A DNA stretch of 64,000 nucleotides from Antarcticimicrobium sp033791545 (GTDB lineage Bacteria; Pseudomonadota; Alphaproteobacteria; Rhodobacterales; Rhodobacteraceae). Under the pieces are notes generated by a model, which was not told the origin of the DNA, made no database searches, and saw only the letters and a list, made by a program, of their open reading frames with translations. Shown here in pieces: positions 42,270-55,285 of this stretch. Numbering within the stretch: the stretch's first letter is position 1; each line of letters starts with the position of its first letter. The stretch is from the NCBI GenBank assembly GCA_033791545.1, contig JASJGL010000010.1, forward strand, positions 1 to 64,000, written 5' to 3'. The translations under genes and the position numbers were made by a program.

Positions 42270-43733
42270 TTACAGGAAAGGGGTTTCGTCGAATGACCGC
42301 AATTTCCGGCTGTGCAAACGCTCCAACGGCATGGTTCGCAGCCGCTCCATCGCGCGAATTCCGATGTTCAAATGGCGCGAAACCTGCGTCTTGTAAAACT
42401 CGGATGCCATTCCCGGCAGCTTGAGTTCGCCATGCAACGGCTTGTCCGACACACAGAGCAGCGTGCCATAGGGCACCCGGAACCGGTATCCATTGGCGGC
42501 GATCGTGCCGCTTTCCATATCCAGCCCGATCGCCCGGCTCTGGCTGAGCCGCTGAACTGGCCCGGACTGATCGCGCAGTTCCCAATTGCGGTTGTCCAGC
42601 GTCGCCACCGTGCCGGTGCGCATCACCCGTTTGAGGTCATAGCCCTCCAACTGGGTCAGCTCCGCCACCGCATCCTGCAACGCCACCTGAATCTCGGCCA
42701 GCGCCGGGATCGGCACCCAAACCGGCAGATCGTCGTCCAGCACCTTGTCTTCGCGCAGATAGCCATGGGCGAGCACGAAGTCGCCCAGCGCCTGGCTGTT
42801 GCGCAGCCCGGCGCAGTGGCCAACCATGATCCAAGCATGCGGGCGCAGCACGGCGATATGATCCGTCGCTGTCTTGGCATTCGACGGGCCGACCCCGATA
42901 TTCACCAGCGTGATGCCACCGCCATCGGGACGTTTCAGATGAAAGGACGGCATCTGCGGAATCTTGCCCGCCGCCGGGATCGGTGTGTCAGGCTCGGTGA
43001 TCTCCACATCCCCGGTGGTGACAAAACTGCTGTAGCCGCTGTCCGGATCGGCAAGCTGGGCGCGGGCAAACGCCTCGAATTCGCTGACATAGAACTGATA
43101 GTTGGTGAACAGCACGTGGTTCTGAAAATGCGCCGGGTCGGTGGCGGTGTAATGGCTTAACCGCGCCAGCGAATAATCCACCCGCTGCGCGGTAAAGGGG
43201 GCCAGCGCCCCAACCCCGCCCGATGCGACAAAGGTGCCGTTGACGATATCATCATTGGTGGTCGACAGATCCGGTACGTCAAAGACATCGCGCAGCACGA
43301 ATTCGGTCGCGCCCTCCTGCGGCACCGCGATGGTGATATCATTGGCTACTGCGAAATGCACCGGCATCGGCGTGTCCGACAAGCCAATGGTCACCGGCAC
43401 CCGGTGATTTTCCAACAACAGCCCGATCTGCTGGACCAGATAGTTGCGGAACAGATCCGGGCGCGTGATGGTCGCGGCATAGGTGCCCGGCGCCGGCACA
43501 TGGCCAAAACTCAGCCGGGTATCGACATGGGCATGGCTTGTGGTGGTGATACGGATCTCGGGGTAATAGGCCCGCACCCGCCCCACAGGCGCGCCACGGG
43601 TCATGACCTCGGCAAAGCGGGAACACAGAAAATCCACCGCCTGATCGTAAAGCTGCCCAAGCCGGTCCACCGCCGCCTCCGGGTCGGTGAACTGCTCCGG
43701 AGCGGCGGCGGCGGGCGTGTGCACGCGGGTCAT
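42270..43733 (-). CDS. amn: AMP nucleosidase
   Basis: 487 residues, the length of Amn. The N-terminal regulatory domain is followed by the nucleoside-phosphorylase fold with NIGVGPSNAKTATDHIAVLRPHAW, MVGHCAGLRNSQALGDFVLAHG and the catalytic IGLDMESGTIAANGYRFRVPYG. Cleaves AMP to adenine and ribose 5-phosphate. Its ATG overlaps the stop of the adenine deaminase gene (ATGA), linking adenine release and deamination. Confidence 0.95.
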   Translation of the reverse strand: MTRVHTPAAAAPEQFTDPEAAVDRLGQLYDQAVDFLCSRFAEVMTRGAPVGRVRAYYPEIRITTTSHAHVDTRLSFGHVPAPGTYAATITRPDLFRNYLVQQIGLLLENHRVPVTIGLSDTPMPVHFAVANDITIAVPQEGATEFVLRDVFDVPDLSTTNDDIVNGTFVASGGVGALAPFTAQRVDYSLARLSHYTATDPAHFQNHVLFTNYQFYVSEFEAFARAQLADPDSGYSSFVTTGDVEITEPDTPIPAAGKIPQMPSFHLKRPDGGGITLVNIGVGPSNAKTATDHIAVLRPHAWIMVGHCAGLRNSQALGDFVLAHGYLREDKVLDDDLPVWVPIPALAEIQVALQDAVAELTQLEGYDLKRVMRTGTVATLDNRNWELRDQSGPVQRLSQSRAIGLDMESGTIAANGYRFRVPYGTLLCVSDKPLHGELKLPGMASEFYKTQVSRHLNIGIRAMERLRTMPLERLHSRKLRSFDETPFL

Positions 43734-45544
43734 GTTTGTGGCTCTAACAAGTCAATTCTCTCGAATTTTCGCACATCGACCAGACCCAGATCCGAGATCC
43801 GCAATTCCGGGATCACCACCAGCGCCAGCAGAGAATGCTGCATATAGGCGTTGTTCAGATCACAGCCGCAATCGCGCATCGCCTGCATCATCCGCTCGGC
43901 CTTTTGCGCCACCTCGCGCGCCGGAGCGTCCGACATCAGCCCGGCGATCGGCAGCTCGACCAACGCGAGTTCCGCACCGTCACGGAACACGGTCACGCCG
44001 CCGCCGACCTCGGCCAGCCGGTTGGCGGCCAGCGCCATCTGCGCCCGGTCGGTGCCCACCACGATCATGTGATGGCTGTCATGCGCCACCGTCGAGGCCA
44101 TGGCCATCCGCCCGCTATAGCCAAAGCCCGAGACAAAGCCGTTGACCACGCCGCCGGTGCCCCGGTGCCGTTCGACCAAAGCGATCTGACAAACTTCGCT
44201 CGCGCCCTCATGCGTGCCCTCGACCAGCCCGTTGCGCACCGGCAGATCGACCTGCAACGCCTTGGTCGGGGCCTGATTCTCGATCACCCCGATCACATTG
44301 GCCCGCGCCGTATTGGCGCCCTCGGGCGCGGCAATCTCGAAATCCGTCGCGGTCAGGGGATGCCCCAGATGCACGGTGCCCCGCGCGCTGTCAGGCCAGT
44401 CGTAATGCGGGCAATCGACCAGACACTCCCCATCTTGCGCCACCAACCGCCCACGGGCGAAAACCTTCTCGATCGGCAGGGTCACAAGGTCGGAGGTCAG
44501 GATCACATCCGCCCGCCGCCCCGGCGTCAGCGACCCCAACTCGCGCTCCAACCCGAAATGGGTCGCGGTGTTGATCGTCGCCATCTGCAACGCCACCAAT
44601 GGATCGCAACCACAGGCAATCGCATGGCGCACCACCCGGTTCATGTGGCCGTCATTTACCAGCGTGCCGGAATGGCTGTCATCGGTGCACAGGATGAAGT
44701 TGCGCGGGTCCAGCCCCTTTTCGGTGACGGCGGTGATCTGGCTTTCCACGTCATACCAAGCGCTGCCCAGCCGCATCATGCTTCGCATGCCCTGCCGCAC
44801 CCGGGCGATTGCGTCGGCCTCGCAGGTGCCCTCGTGATCATCGGCGGGCCCACCGGCGACATAGGCGGCGAAATCAGGCCCTAAATCAGGCGATGCGTAA
44901 TGCCCGCCCACCGTCTTGCCCGCTGCCTGCGTCGCCGCGATCTCGGCCAGCATCTTGGGGTCCGCCGCCGCCACACCGGGAAAGTTCATCATCTCGCCCA
45001 AGCCGACAATGCCGGGCCATGTCATCGCCTCGGCCACGTCTTCGGGCGAAATTTCATGCCCCGTGGTCTCCAACCCTGGCGCCGAGGGCGCGCAGGAGGG
45101 CATCTGGGTCAAGACGTTGATCGGCTGCATCACCGCCTCGTCATGCATGTAGCGCACACCGTCCAGACCCAGCACATTGGCGATCTCATGCGGGTCGGTG
45201 AAGATGCTGGTGGTGCCATGCGGAATGATCGCGCGGGCAAACTCCGCCGGGGTCAGCATGCCGCTTTCGATATGCATATGTGCGTCGCAAAGCCCGGGGA
45301 TCATATAGCGGCCATCGGCCTCGACCACCTGCGTGCCCTCGCCAATGCAATAGCTGGCATCAGGCACCACGCAAGCGATGCGCCCCTCGACGATGGCGAT
45401 GTCGTGATCCGGCAGGATCTCGCGGCTGTGGACATTGACCCACTGGCCCTTGCGGATAACCAGATCAGCGGGCGCGCGCCCGGCGGCGACGGCGATAAGG
45501 CGGGGGGCGCATTCGGCCCAGGTTTTTACGATGTTCTGCTCCAT
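43730..45544 (-). CDS. ade: Adenine deaminase
   Basis: 604 residues, amidohydrolase superfamily. The metal-binding H-x-H is in LCDAHMHIESGM, TSIFTDPHEIANV and the conserved aspartate is in CTDDSHSGTLVNDGHM; the C-terminal domain GFVSGFGYSGRMA.STVAHDSHH is characteristic of Ade. Converts adenine to hypoxanthine and ammonia. ATG at 45544 is chosen; a TTG 10 codons upstream is possible. Forms a two-gene purine salvage unit with amn. Confidence 0.94.
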   Translation of the reverse strand: MEQNIVKTWAECAPRLIAVAAGRAPADLVIRKGQWVNVHSREILPDHDIAIVEGRIACVVPDASYCIGEGTQVVEADGRYMIPGLCDAHMHIESGMLTPAEFARAIIPHGTTSIFTDPHEIANVLGLDGVRYMHDEAVMQPINVLTQMPSCAPSAPGLETTGHEISPEDVAEAMTWPGIVGLGEMMNFPGVAAADPKMLAEIAATQAAGKTVGGHYASPDLGPDFAAYVAGGPADDHEGTCEADAIARVRQGMRSMMRLGSAWYDVESQITAVTEKGLDPRNFILCTDDSHSGTLVNDGHMNRVVRHAIACGCDPLVALQMATINTATHFGLERELGSLTPGRRADVILTSDLVTLPIEKVFARGRLVAQDGECLVDCPHYDWPDSARGTVHLGHPLTATDFEIAAPEGANTARANVIGVIENQAPTKALQVDLPVRNGLVEGTHEGASEVCQIALVERHRGTGGVVNGFVSGFGYSGRMAMASTVAHDSHHMIVVGTDRAQMALAANRLAEVGGGVTVFRDGAELALVELPIAGLMSDAPAREVAQKAERMMQAMRDCGCDLNNAYMQHSLLALVVIPELRISDLGLVDVRKFERIDLLEPQT

Positions 45545-45865
45545 GATGCAGGTTGACACGGGAATTTTCGGCAATCAAGCCGACTGCGTTTGAAGCTTTT
45601 GTAATAGGTGTTTCAAATGGACCTTGAAACCGGCAGCGCAGCGAGGTTCGACCGCTCGCGCCGGGCTTCGGACTGTACCTTGTGGAACGCAATATCGGGA
45701 CAGAAATCGCTTTTTTAGAAACTGTTTTTCACAGGGGCTGCCACGAAAGCCACATGGCCTGCGCCCAAGCCCCCAGATTGCCGCCCCTCAAGGTCGATCC
45801 GCTTTCCGCTGGTTCTGCAGCGCCCGGGCAGGCAGGATGCCCCGGACTGAGCAAAGGAGCCTGAC
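45545..45865. other. Divergent spacer between ade and the class II aldolase-like gene
   Basis: 321 bp serving as promoter region for both directions. It holds an imperfect inverted repeat TTTGAAGC with TTTCAAA near 45590-45618. I find no small gene or RNA in it. Confidence 0.5.
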
Positions 45866-46621
45866 ATGACCGTAACCAACCTGCGCCCCAACATGGACAA
45901 CTGGCCCGAACGCGTCGACCTCGCCGCTGCCTTCCGCTGGACCGCCCGGCTGAACCTGCATGAGGCGGTGGCGAATCATTTCAGCCTGGCCATCAACGAG
46001 GAGGGCACCCGGTTCCTGATGAACCCGAACCAGATGCATTTCTCGCGCATCCGGGCCAGCGATCTGATCGTCGTGGATGCGAATGATCCCGAAACGCTGA
46101 CAGGCCCCGACGCCCCGGACCCCACCGCCTGGGGGCTGCATGGCGGCATCCACCGCCATTGCCCGCATGCTCGCTGCGCCATGCATGTGCACTCGATCCA
46201 TGCCACCGTGCTCGCCAGCCTCGCCGACAGCGCCTTGCCGCCGATCGATCAGAACTGTGCCACCTTCTTCAACCGCTATGTGATTGATGACAGCTATGGC
46301 GGGCTGGCCTTTGAGAATGAGGGCGAACGCTGTGCCGCGCTGCTCACCGATCCGAAGAAAAAGGTGATGATCATGGGTAATCACGGCGTCATGGTGATCG
46401 GGGAAACCGTCGCCGAGACCTTCAACAGGCTCTATTACTTCGAACGCGCCGCCGAGACCTATATTCGCGCACTGCAAACCGGTCGCCCCCTACGGGTGCT
46501 GTCCGACGAGGTGGCAGAAAAAACCGCGCGGGAGTTGGAGGCCTATCCCGAGCAGGACACCCGGCATCTGGCCGAGCTCAAGGCCATTCTCGACGATGAG
46601 GGTTCGAATTACGCAAGTTAG
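45866..46621 (+). CDS. Class II aldolase/adducin family protein
   Basis: 251 residues. The zinc-binding histidines appear in CAMHVHSIHATVLA and in MGNHGVMVIGETVAETF; ANHFSLAI near the N-terminus is the typical phosphate-loop region. The family includes sugar-phosphate aldolases but also many uncharacterised decarboxylase-like members. The LINEEGTRFLMNP-type start places it in the unresolved adducin-like branch, so the reaction is unknown. Monocistronic; a small GGGTCG-TTTTT-CGACCC hairpin follows its stop. Confidence 0.85.
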   Translation: MTVTNLRPNMDNWPERVDLAAAFRWTARLNLHEAVANHFSLAINEEGTRFLMNPNQMHFSRIRASDLIVVDANDPETLTGPDAPDPTAWGLHGGIHRHCPHARCAMHVHSIHATVLASLADSALPPIDQNCATFFNRYVIDDSYGGLAFENEGERCAALLTDPKKKVMIMGNHGVMVIGETVAETFNRLYYFERAAETYIRALQTGRPLRVLSDEVAEKTARELEAYPEQDTRHLAELKAILDDEGSNYAS

Positions 46622-46668
46622 GGTCGTTTTTCGACCCGCTGCGGCAAAGGTTTCATGCCTCCGGCGGG

Positions 46669-46690
46669 AGTATTTCCGGCCATAAAAAGA
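46669..46690 (+). repeat. REP-like intergenic repeat, copy A
   Basis: The copy starts AGTATTTCCGGCC and ends TAAAAAGA, preceded by CCTCCGGCGGG. The reverse complement of copy B at 46821-46843 matches apart from one inserted T and one substitution. I recall GGCGGGAGTATTTT-type elements as common between Rhodobacteraceae genes, but this is from memory. Confidence 0.7.
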
Positions 46691-46820
46691 CAGGGGAGGA
46701 TCAGCCCCTCCCCCGTCGAAAGGCCGTTTCCGGTCTTTTCTTGGCGCGGACATCGGCGCTCCCGCCTGTACCGCGGGTCCGAGCTTGCGCGCATATCGGT
46801 TAACGCCGCGCTAATCCCGC

Positions 46821-46843
46821 TCTTTTTCTGGCCGGAAAATACT
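46821..46843 (-). repeat. REP-like intergenic repeat, copy B
   Basis: Reads AGTATTTTCCGGCC then AGAAAAAGA on the minus strand, inverted relative to copy A at 131 bp distance. RNA across both copies could fold into a long hairpin. Confidence 0.7.
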
Positions 46844-46927
46844 CTCGGGGGGTCGCCATTGTTGCGCCATTGGTCCGAGCGACAATGGCGACGGGGGCAG
46901 ACAGCCCCCCGGCTGCGACGGTCGAGA

Positions 46928-47593
46928 TCAGAAATCCAGATCGGTGTAATGCGGCGGCGGGCGGAACCCCGGCACCTGGTCGGCCAGAATCGAACGGAAC
47001 GCCGGGCGTGATTTGATCTTGGCGTACCAGTCCTTGACCACGGCCGAGCGATTCCAATCGACGTCAGAGGTATAATCCAGCGAGCTCAGATGCGCGGCGG
47101 CGGCGAAATCGGCCAGTGTCATGACGTCGCCCGCCAGCCAGCGGCGATGATCCAGCAGCCAATGCATGTAATCGAGGTGATATTTGATCGCTTTTGAGCC
47201 GGCCTTGACGTTGCCGCTATCGGGATAGCCCTGGCCGGTGACCTTCTTGTTCACCCGCTCATAGAGCAGCTTCGAGGTCACCTCACTGTGAAACTTGTCG
47301 TCAAACCAGCCGACCAGCCGGCGCACCTCCAGCCGTTGCGTCGGGTCTTTCGGCATCAGCGGCGGATCGGTCCGGGTCTCGTCGAGATACTCACAGATCG
47401 CCGAGCTTTCCGCCATGGTCCGCCCGTCAAGTTGCAGGACCGGCACCTTGGCCGCCGGGTTGCGCCGCAGGAAATCCGGGCTCGCCTCCCAATAGCGCTC
47501 TTCGATAAGCTGCACTTCGATGTGTTTTTCGGCCAGCGCCAGGCGAACCTTGCGGCAGAACGGAGAGAGGGGGGCGTGATAGAGTCGGGCCAT
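46928..47593 (-). CDS. fzlA: FtsZ-associated glutathione S-transferase-like protein FzlA
   Basis: 221 residues with GST fold: thioredoxin-like N-domain (RLYHAPLSPFCRKVRLALAE, NPAAKVPVLQLDGRTMAESSAICEYL) and helical C-domain (RRWLAGDVMTLADFAAAAHLS). WYAKIKSRPAFRS and the extreme C-terminus HYTDLDF closely resemble Caulobacter FzlA, which curves FtsZ filaments and is required for constriction. The assignment rests on recalled family features. It lies 61 bp downstream of mtgA, a cell-wall polymerase gene. Confidence 0.8.
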   Translation of the reverse strand: MARLYHAPLSPFCRKVRLALAEKHIEVQLIEERYWEASPDFLRRNPAAKVPVLQLDGRTMAESSAICEYLDETRTDPPLMPKDPTQRLEVRRLVGWFDDKFHSEVTSKLLYERVNKKVTGQGYPDSGNVKAGSKAIKYHLDYMHWLLDHRRWLAGDVMTLADFAAAAHLSSLDYTSDVDWNRSAVVKDWYAKIKSRPAFRSILADQVPGFRPPPHYTDLDF

Positions 47594-47654
47594 GGCGATC
47601 AGCAGTCACTGGTTTGGGGTGCCCGATTACCAATGCCCTGCCACGCGCCGATTT

Positions 47655-48389
47655 TCAATCCTCGAAACACTTGGCGCGCCCGTCTGCGCGGATGGTGGCC
47701 GCCCCGTCAGCGATCGCCGCGGCCCGCCGCCGCACCCGATCCGAGGGTTTGCGCACCGAGCGGCCTTTCGGAGATGGCAATATCGCGGCGATCAGCGCGG
47801 CCTGTCCTGCGCTCAACTCTTTTGGTGCAACACCGAAGTATTCCTGCGCCGCTGCCCCGACACCAAACACGCCCTCGCCGGTCTCGGCAACATTGAGATA
47901 GACCTCGACAATCCGGCGCTTGGACCAGACCGCCTCGACCAAGGGTGTGATCGCGGTTTCCAGCGCCTTGCGAAACCAGCTTCGCCCCTGCCAGAGCAGC
48001 ACGTTCTTGACCACCTGCTGCGACAGGGTCGAGCCGCCGCGGTTTGCGCCCTCGGCGATCGCGGCGCGGATCGCGGTGACATCAAACCCCCAGTGCTGGC
48101 AAAAATTGGCGTCCTCGGCGGCCACGACCGAGCGGACCATCACCGGGGCGATCTCCTCAAGCGGCACCCAGTCGCGCTTGAGCTTGCCGTATTTGCCGTA
48201 TTCGACCCACATGGTGTGGGTGATCGGCGGGTTCACCACCGTGAAAAGCAGTACCAGTGCAACCACCAGCACGATCGGCACCAGCACGATGCGCAGCAGC
48301 CAACGGCGCAGCCAGCGCAGCGGCTGGTACGTTCTGCGGGCGGTCTTGCTGCGCCCCGTCGTTTTCGATTTTGCGTTCCGGTTTCCCAC
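47655..48389 (-). CDS. mtgA: Monofunctional peptidoglycan transglycosylase MtgA
   Basis: 244 residues. A basic cytoplasmic N-terminus and one transmembrane helix (IVLVPIVLVVALVLLF) precede the GT51 domain with the catalytic Glu in VVAAEDANFCQHWGFD, RGGSTLSQQVVKNVLL and RKALETAITPLVEAVWSK. It polymerises lipid II glycan strands in the periplasm. Located between gltB and fzlA, transcribed with fzlA. Confidence 0.93.
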   Translation of the reverse strand: MGNRNAKSKTTGRSKTARRTYQPLRWLRRWLLRIVLVPIVLVVALVLLFTVVNPPITHTMWVEYGKYGKLKRDWVPLEEIAPVMVRSVVAAEDANFCQHWGFDVTAIRAAIAEGANRGGSTLSQQVVKNVLLWQGRSWFRKALETAITPLVEAVWSKRRIVEVYLNVAETGEGVFGVGAAAQEYFGVAPKELSAGQAALIAAILPSPKGRSVRKPSDRVRRRAAAIADGAATIRADGRAKCFED

Positions 48390-48456
48390 CTGCCCTGCTT
48401 GCCCGCAGGACCGGGGCCGGTCAAGACATGAGCGGGTGCTCAGGCCCTGAAAGGTG

Positions 48457-48483
48457 AAAAGGCCCCACCGGATCGGTGAAGCC
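48457..48483 (-). terminator. Terminator after gltB
   Basis: GGCTTCACCG and CGGTGGGGCC (minus strand) form a 10-pair stem with two G-U pairs and a 3-nt loop, followed by TTTT. It lies 26 bp past the gltB stop. Confidence 0.75.
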
Positions 48484-48509
48484 TCTCTTTTTGTCGGGGC
48501 TGGTGCGGC

Positions 48510-53042
<4,533 letters not shown>

Positions 53043-53044
53043 TC

Positions 53045-53485
53045 TCAGGCTCCTTCTGGCGCTGGCCCGAACTGCGCCATCACCTGCGCTTCGGTCATCA
53101 CCTCATGTTCGCCGGCAAACGCGAACGCGTCGGGTTTGCGGTCAATGAAGATCTCGCGCGTCATGCGCAGGCCGTCGGCATTGTCGAACAGGCCGATCGG
53201 TATCTCGTAATTTCCCTTGTGCGGGCCCTCTGCGGTCACCCTATACCACAGGCCCGAGCCGCAGCGGTCACACCAGGCCCGCTCGGCCCAGTCTGACGAC
53301 TGGATGCGCCGGATGTTCTCGCTGCCCTGCCAGTCGATATCGCCCTCGGCTACGGTCACCGCCAACAGCGCCGAGCCAGCCCAGCGTTGGCACATCTTGC
53401 AATGGCATGCGCCGAACTCCCGACTCGGGTCGTGGGCGGTGAATCGCACCGCGCCGCACATGCATTTCCCGTTTCGATCCGTCAT
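53045..53485 (-). CDS. GFA/CENP-V family zinc protein inserted in the glt operon
   Basis: 146 residues. Cysteines in KCMCGAVRF, GACHCKMCQRW and AWCDRCGSGLWY are the zinc ligands of the glutathione-dependent formaldehyde-activating enzyme family. These proteins are often called S-(hydroxymethyl)glutathione synthase, but the reaction is doubtful for most members. It lies 132 bp after gltD and 2 bp before gltB, so it should be co-transcribed and perhaps coupled to gltB. Confidence 0.87.
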   Translation of the reverse strand: MTDRNGKCMCGAVRFTAHDPSREFGACHCKMCQRWAGSALLAVTVAEGDIDWQGSENIRRIQSSDWAERAWCDRCGSGLWYRVTAEGPHKGNYEIPIGLFDNADGLRMTREIFIDRKPDAFAFAGEHEVMTEAQVMAQFGPAPEGA

Positions 53486-53617
53486 CCTTGGCTTCTCCAG
53501 CTTAGGTCACGTCACCTGACTGTTTTGCCGCATTGCGGCGACAATGCCGCGATGCAGCGGAGTTTGAGCGTCGCCCCGGGGCGCGTTCTCCGCTCCCCCG
53601 GTTGTCGCGGGCTGTCG

Positions 53618-55057
53618 CTATTGTGCGGCAACCGCCTCCGGAAGGCTGAACCGCTCCAGAATCGCCTGCGCACAATCGCGCCCGTCGCGGATCGCCCAGA
53701 CCACCAGACTGGCGCCGCGCACGATGTCACCCACCGCATAGACCCCGTCCAGCGCCGTGGCGCCACTGGTGAACTCGGCCTTGACGGTGCCCCAACGGGT
53801 CACCTCCAGCGCCTCCGTATCCCAGAGCTTGGGCAGATTCTCGGGCTCGAACCCCAGCGCCTTGATCACGAGATCGGCGTCTTCGACATAATCGGCACCC
53901 TCGATCACTTCGGGGGATTGCCGGCCAGTCACGTCAGGCGCGCCCAGACGCATCTTTTGCACCATCACGCCAGTCACGGCGCCACCCTTGTCGGCAAAGC
54001 CCTTGGGCGCGCGCAACCATTCGAACACGACGCCCTCTTCCTCGGCGTTCTGCACCTCGCGCTGCGAGCCGGGCATGTTTGCGCGGTCGCGGCGGTACAG
54101 ACATTTGACCGACGTCGCGCCTTCGCGGATCGAGGTGCGGACACAGTCCATCGCGGTGTCTCCGCCCCCGATCACCACCACCCGCTTGCCATCGGCGGAC
54201 AGCGCCCCGCTGTCATAGTCTTCCACCGCGTCGCCAAAGCTTTTGCGGTTGGACGCAGTCAGGAAATCAAGCGCGCGCACGATCCCCTTGGCCCCGCTGC
54301 CCGGCATTTCCAGATCGCGCGACTTGTAGACCCCGGTGGCGATGATCACCGCGTCATGCTTTGCACGGATCGCCTCGAACGTGATATCCACGCCGACGGC
54401 GCAATTCAGCACAAAGTTGACGCCGCCCGCTGCCAGCAGGTCGTTGCGGCGCATCACGATGTCTTTCTCCAGTTTGAAGCCGGGGATGCCGTACATCATC
54501 AACCCGCCAGCACGGTCAGAGCGGTCATAGACCGTCACCTGAATGCCGGCGCGGCGCAGCATGTCAGCCGCCGCTAACCCGCCGGGGCCGGCCCCGATGA
54601 TGCCGACGCTTTCGGTGCGTTCCTGCGCCGGGTCGATCGGCTGAACCCAGCCTTCGTCCCAGGCTGTATCGGTGATGTATTTTTCCACCGCGCCGATCGT
54701 CACGGTGCCGTGGCCCGATTGTTCGATCACGCAATTGCCTTCGCACAGACGATCCTGCGGGCAGATACGGCCGCAGACCTCGGGAAAGGTATTGGTCGCC
54801 TGGCTCAGTTCATAGGCTTCTTTCAGCCGCCCGGTCGCGGTCAGACGCAGCCAGTCGGGGATGTTGTTGTGCAGCGGGCAATGCGACTGGCAATAGGGCA
54901 CACCGCATTGGCTGCACCGGCTGGCCTGCTCCTTGGCCTTTTCGTCCGCGAACTCGGCATAGATTTCATGGAAATCGGTGCGGCGTTGATCGGCAACGCG
55001 CTTGACTGGCATGTCCCGTCCGATCTGGACGAATTTCAGCATCGGTTGTTTGGCCAC
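53618..55057 (-). CDS. gltD: Glutamate synthase (NADPH) small subunit
   Basis: 479 residues. The N-terminal iron-sulfur cysteines are in RCSQCGVPYCQSHCPLHNNIP and CGRICPQDRLCEGNC. The FAD motif is VGIIGAGPGGLAAADML and the NADPH motif is VVVIGGGDTAMDCVR, with YAVGDIVRGASLVVWAI near the C-terminus. Supplies electrons from NADPH to GltB. First gene of the glt operon; the upstream region has two inverted repeats. Confidence 0.96.
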   Translation of the reverse strand: MAKQPMLKFVQIGRDMPVKRVADQRRTDFHEIYAEFADEKAKEQASRCSQCGVPYCQSHCPLHNNIPDWLRLTATGRLKEAYELSQATNTFPEVCGRICPQDRLCEGNCVIEQSGHGTVTIGAVEKYITDTAWDEGWVQPIDPAQERTESVGIIGAGPGGLAAADMLRRAGIQVTVYDRSDRAGGLMMYGIPGFKLEKDIVMRRNDLLAAGGVNFVLNCAVGVDITFEAIRAKHDAVIIATGVYKSRDLEMPGSGAKGIVRALDFLTASNRKSFGDAVEDYDSGALSADGKRVVVIGGGDTAMDCVRTSIREGATSVKCLYRRDRANMPGSQREVQNAEEEGVVFEWLRAPKGFADKGGAVTGVMVQKMRLGAPDVTGRQSPEVIEGADYVEDADLVIKALGFEPENLPKLWDTEALEVTRWGTVKAEFTSGATALDGVYAVGDIVRGASLVVWAIRDGRDCAQAILERFSLPEAVAAQ

Positions 55058-55121
55058 GGCTCAGACTCCATGATTGCTTGGCTGCGCTTGTTTATGAGAA
55101 GTCAAAGAAGATTAAAAGTCA

Positions 55122-55135
55122 TAGGTACTGACCTA
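55122..55135. promoter_or_regulatory. Inverted repeat upstream of gltD (TAGGT-N4-ACCTA)
   Basis: TAGGT-ACTG-ACCTA, perfect 5-bp arms, 65 bp before the gltD ATG in an AT-rich promoter zone. Related in sequence to the repeat at 55179. Confidence 0.5.
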
Positions 55136-55178
55136 GTTTTACTTTTTATTGCCGCACCGCAGCGCTAGACGAAAGTTT

Positions 55179-55194
55179 TACCTATTTTTAGGTA
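55179..55194. promoter_or_regulatory. Inverted repeat upstream of gltD and uppP (TACCTA-N4-TAGGTA)
   Basis: TACCTA-TTTT-TAGGTA, perfect 6-bp arms, between the divergent gltD and uppP genes. The arms share the ACCTA core with the repeat at 55122, in opposite polarity. Confidence 0.5.
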
Positions 55195-55285
55195 TCAACC
55201 CGGTCCTAAATGCGAACTTTTCATTCTGCCACAAACACTTATACATATCGGCACCATACCCCCTCCCTTCCGGACACATCGCGCC

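Larger units (their letters stand above)
46622..46927. other. Spacer carrying an inverted pair of a REP-like element
   Basis: 306 bp with no gene. It holds the inverted repeat copies at 46669 and 46821 and a short run of G and C near 46850. Confidence 0.6.
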
